This document shows, in pieces, positions 62,218 through 64,000 of a stretch of 64,000 nt of DNA. The stretch lies in the NCBI GenBank assembly GCA_039881145.1, contig JAYKKI010000004.1, forward strand, positions 46,348,001 to 46,412,000, read 5' to 3'. The stretch's first letter is position 1, and every line of letters begins with the position of its first letter. The translations under genes were made by a program, and so were the position numbers. Below the pieces are notes generated by a model, which did no database searches, was not told the DNA's origin, and was given only the letters and a program-made list of their open reading frames with translations. Origin of the DNA: Druceiella hillmani (taxonomy: Eukaryota > Arthropoda > Insecta > Lepidoptera > Hepialidae).

Positions 62218-64000
62218 GGGAAATGTTTTCTATACCCTATATCTTTTTAACTCGTGGTTCCTTGTTAATACATATATAAACTAATATAATCATTATTTAA
62301 TAAACAATCAAAAACATTGACATTTAATTCTATTTTTAATTATTTAGATCTTAAATTCGCCAGCTGTAACGAAAGAACCAATTACCTCTGATTTTAATAA
62401 TCGATAATTAATATAATCAATCTAACGTACAAGTTCATTTCATCTAACTGTGATGAACAGAAGTTTATGGAACGTTTCAATATTTATTTCCGTTTTGTGT
62501 TAACTTTAACCCAAACTGTCTACCACAATACACAATTGTCAGAAAACTTTCTTAGTTAAAAACATCCATCTTTTATGAATATGGCATGTTCTTTAAGCAA
62601 AAAATATTAATTCAGTAATGTTGAACACAGAAATGAGCCACAGGGCTACAAAGTACCATATGTGGCCACAGTAGGACTAACAGGGCCACAAGGCTATTCG
62701 TTTTATCTATCCATCTATTTGGCATCTAACTCAGTTATCCAATTCACCTAACTGGTATTTGTACTGCAAAATAATAACGAATTATGTTTATTACACCCTT
62801 CATGGCGGATAAGGCTATATGAGTTAACTGCAAATCTTCTGTGTTACTCACTCATTTGTTTTGTAAACCAAGATTCAATAATTCTAAGGAGTATTTACGT
62901 TATTTATCCAGGTTATTCGTTTCGTTACCAGTAATATATTTTTACTTCATTTTAATATAGAACAAAATATACCTTAACGCAGTTTCCTCTGTAGTGTTTA
63001 CTCTTAATATTGTCGATTTTTTTCAAAACGCTATTATTTTGATACTATCGTTGGACCCTGCGGTTAACTAAGTGGTACTTTAAATATTCACTTCCATCAC
63101 CAAGTCCGTGTTTAGGAAAATTCAATTTCTAAAACTACACGTCATTACATTCAGTTTTTGTACCAATTGAAACATCTTTGAAATAAGGAAAATATTAATC
63201 TAAATGAAAAATTATAAATAGTTACTAGCTATTTTTAATGAAATCTTAGCAATTTTATAAATAAACCATGGGAATAAAAAAATAAAGTAAAGTAAGTTAT
63301 AAAATAAAGTAAAGAAAAAACATTTGCCCAAAGAATTATTTCCTTAAAAATTGAATCTATTTTTGATTTCTTAATATAGACTAACAACTTTTATATCACT
63401 ATTTAAACGTTCTAAATATAAAACGACCACCATTCACTCGTCGATATTTTCAACTGAACTTTTTACATATTTCTACGAAAGTTACGTATTACATAAAATT
63501 TCAAATACAAACCTTTCACAAGTTAAAATTATATATCGGCCAACAGTAAAATGTGAAAATATAGAATAATTTTAAGCTCAAAATTATCAGGAAATTTCAT
63601 AAGCATCGTTTAATTTCTGGTCACCAAACGTTAAACGATAATTTTAAAGGTACGTTATTCGTTTATAACAGAATGTTAAGATGTACTCTCTCAACCATTT
63701 CCCACAATTGACCTTTCATCAGCTCATTCGCCTCCTGCGTTAAACACGTACACCTCTAACTTATTTTGGTACAGTTACACAACCGAAGTTAGGAAAAAGT
63801 CAACGTGTATTTAAGAGGGTACTTTAAGAACATTTGCACGTGTTTGGAAAACAATGTTCTTACGAATATATTGTACGATGTAATCTGAATATTCAATTCC
63901 GGCAATATATATGTGAATTTGCCTGTACTCCAATAAATATTAAATATTTACTTGGCTTTGTTATGGTATAACATTTTAAGACATGCAATTAGAATACAAC
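62216..64000. other. AT-rich DNA, no gene recognised
   Basis: At 62637-62695 the word GCCACA recurs three times in a short GC-richer stretch (GAGCCACAGGGCTACA, GTGGCCACAGTAGG, GGGCCACAAGGCTA). It may be a degenerate minisatellite. AAATAAAGTAAAG is doubled near 63280. Nothing else was seen. Confidence 0.5.

Overview
The window looks like AT-rich intergenic or intronic DNA from an insect, and I could not identify a confident host gene. The insect assignment rests on three things: the transposon families, a long GGTTA/GGTTG pentamer array related to the insect telomere motif TTAGG, and at least nine long (TA)n microsatellites in a very A+T-rich background. No rRNA, tRNA or CRISPR array was recognised by eye. 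Almost everything that can be named is a decayed or nested transposable element, or an inverted repeat.

Layout. 1.5-2.7 kb: a Tc1/mariner-type element with clear terminal inverted repeats, inserted at TA inside a (TA)n tract. Its minus-strand transposase has lost the middle of the catalytic domain. 7.15-9.9 kb: a fossil hAT transposase on the plus strand. 18.0-18.7 kb: tandem repeats (25 bp x3, 84 bp x2). 21.4, 33.7 and 36.0 kb: three short hairpins with long, well-matched arms. 24.9-25.2 kb: a 0.3-kb MITE-like element. 27.9, 40.1, 40.4 and 54.3 kb: relics of dispersed arthropod repeats. 34.3 and 62.0 kb: pieces resembling the 5' heads of SINE/RTE-type elements.

43.1-49.16 kb: a degenerate Ty1/copia retrotransposon on the plus strand. 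It has both LTRs, an initiator-tRNA-Met-like primer site, gag, protease, integrase, reverse transcriptase, RNase H and a polypurine tract, with many frame breaks. Its gag is split by a second element of about 1.66 kb with TIRs of about 140 bp and a near-exact 8-bp target duplication. That inner element carries the ~500-bp telomere-like array. 50.0-51.3 kb: a minus-strand pseudogene of an arthropod transposase-like family with the motif CFDTTASNTGR. 54.7 and 55.3 kb: two complex palindromes, one made of two 62-bp palindromes and the other a 254-bp near-perfect foldback.

The genes do not work together as a pathway. The region reads as successive insertions and their decay. The least explained items are the TIR element with the telomere-like cargo, the two palindromes at 54.7-55.5 kb and the perfect-arm hairpins. 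Coordinates of TE edges were read by eye. Family names are given only where a motif is visible.
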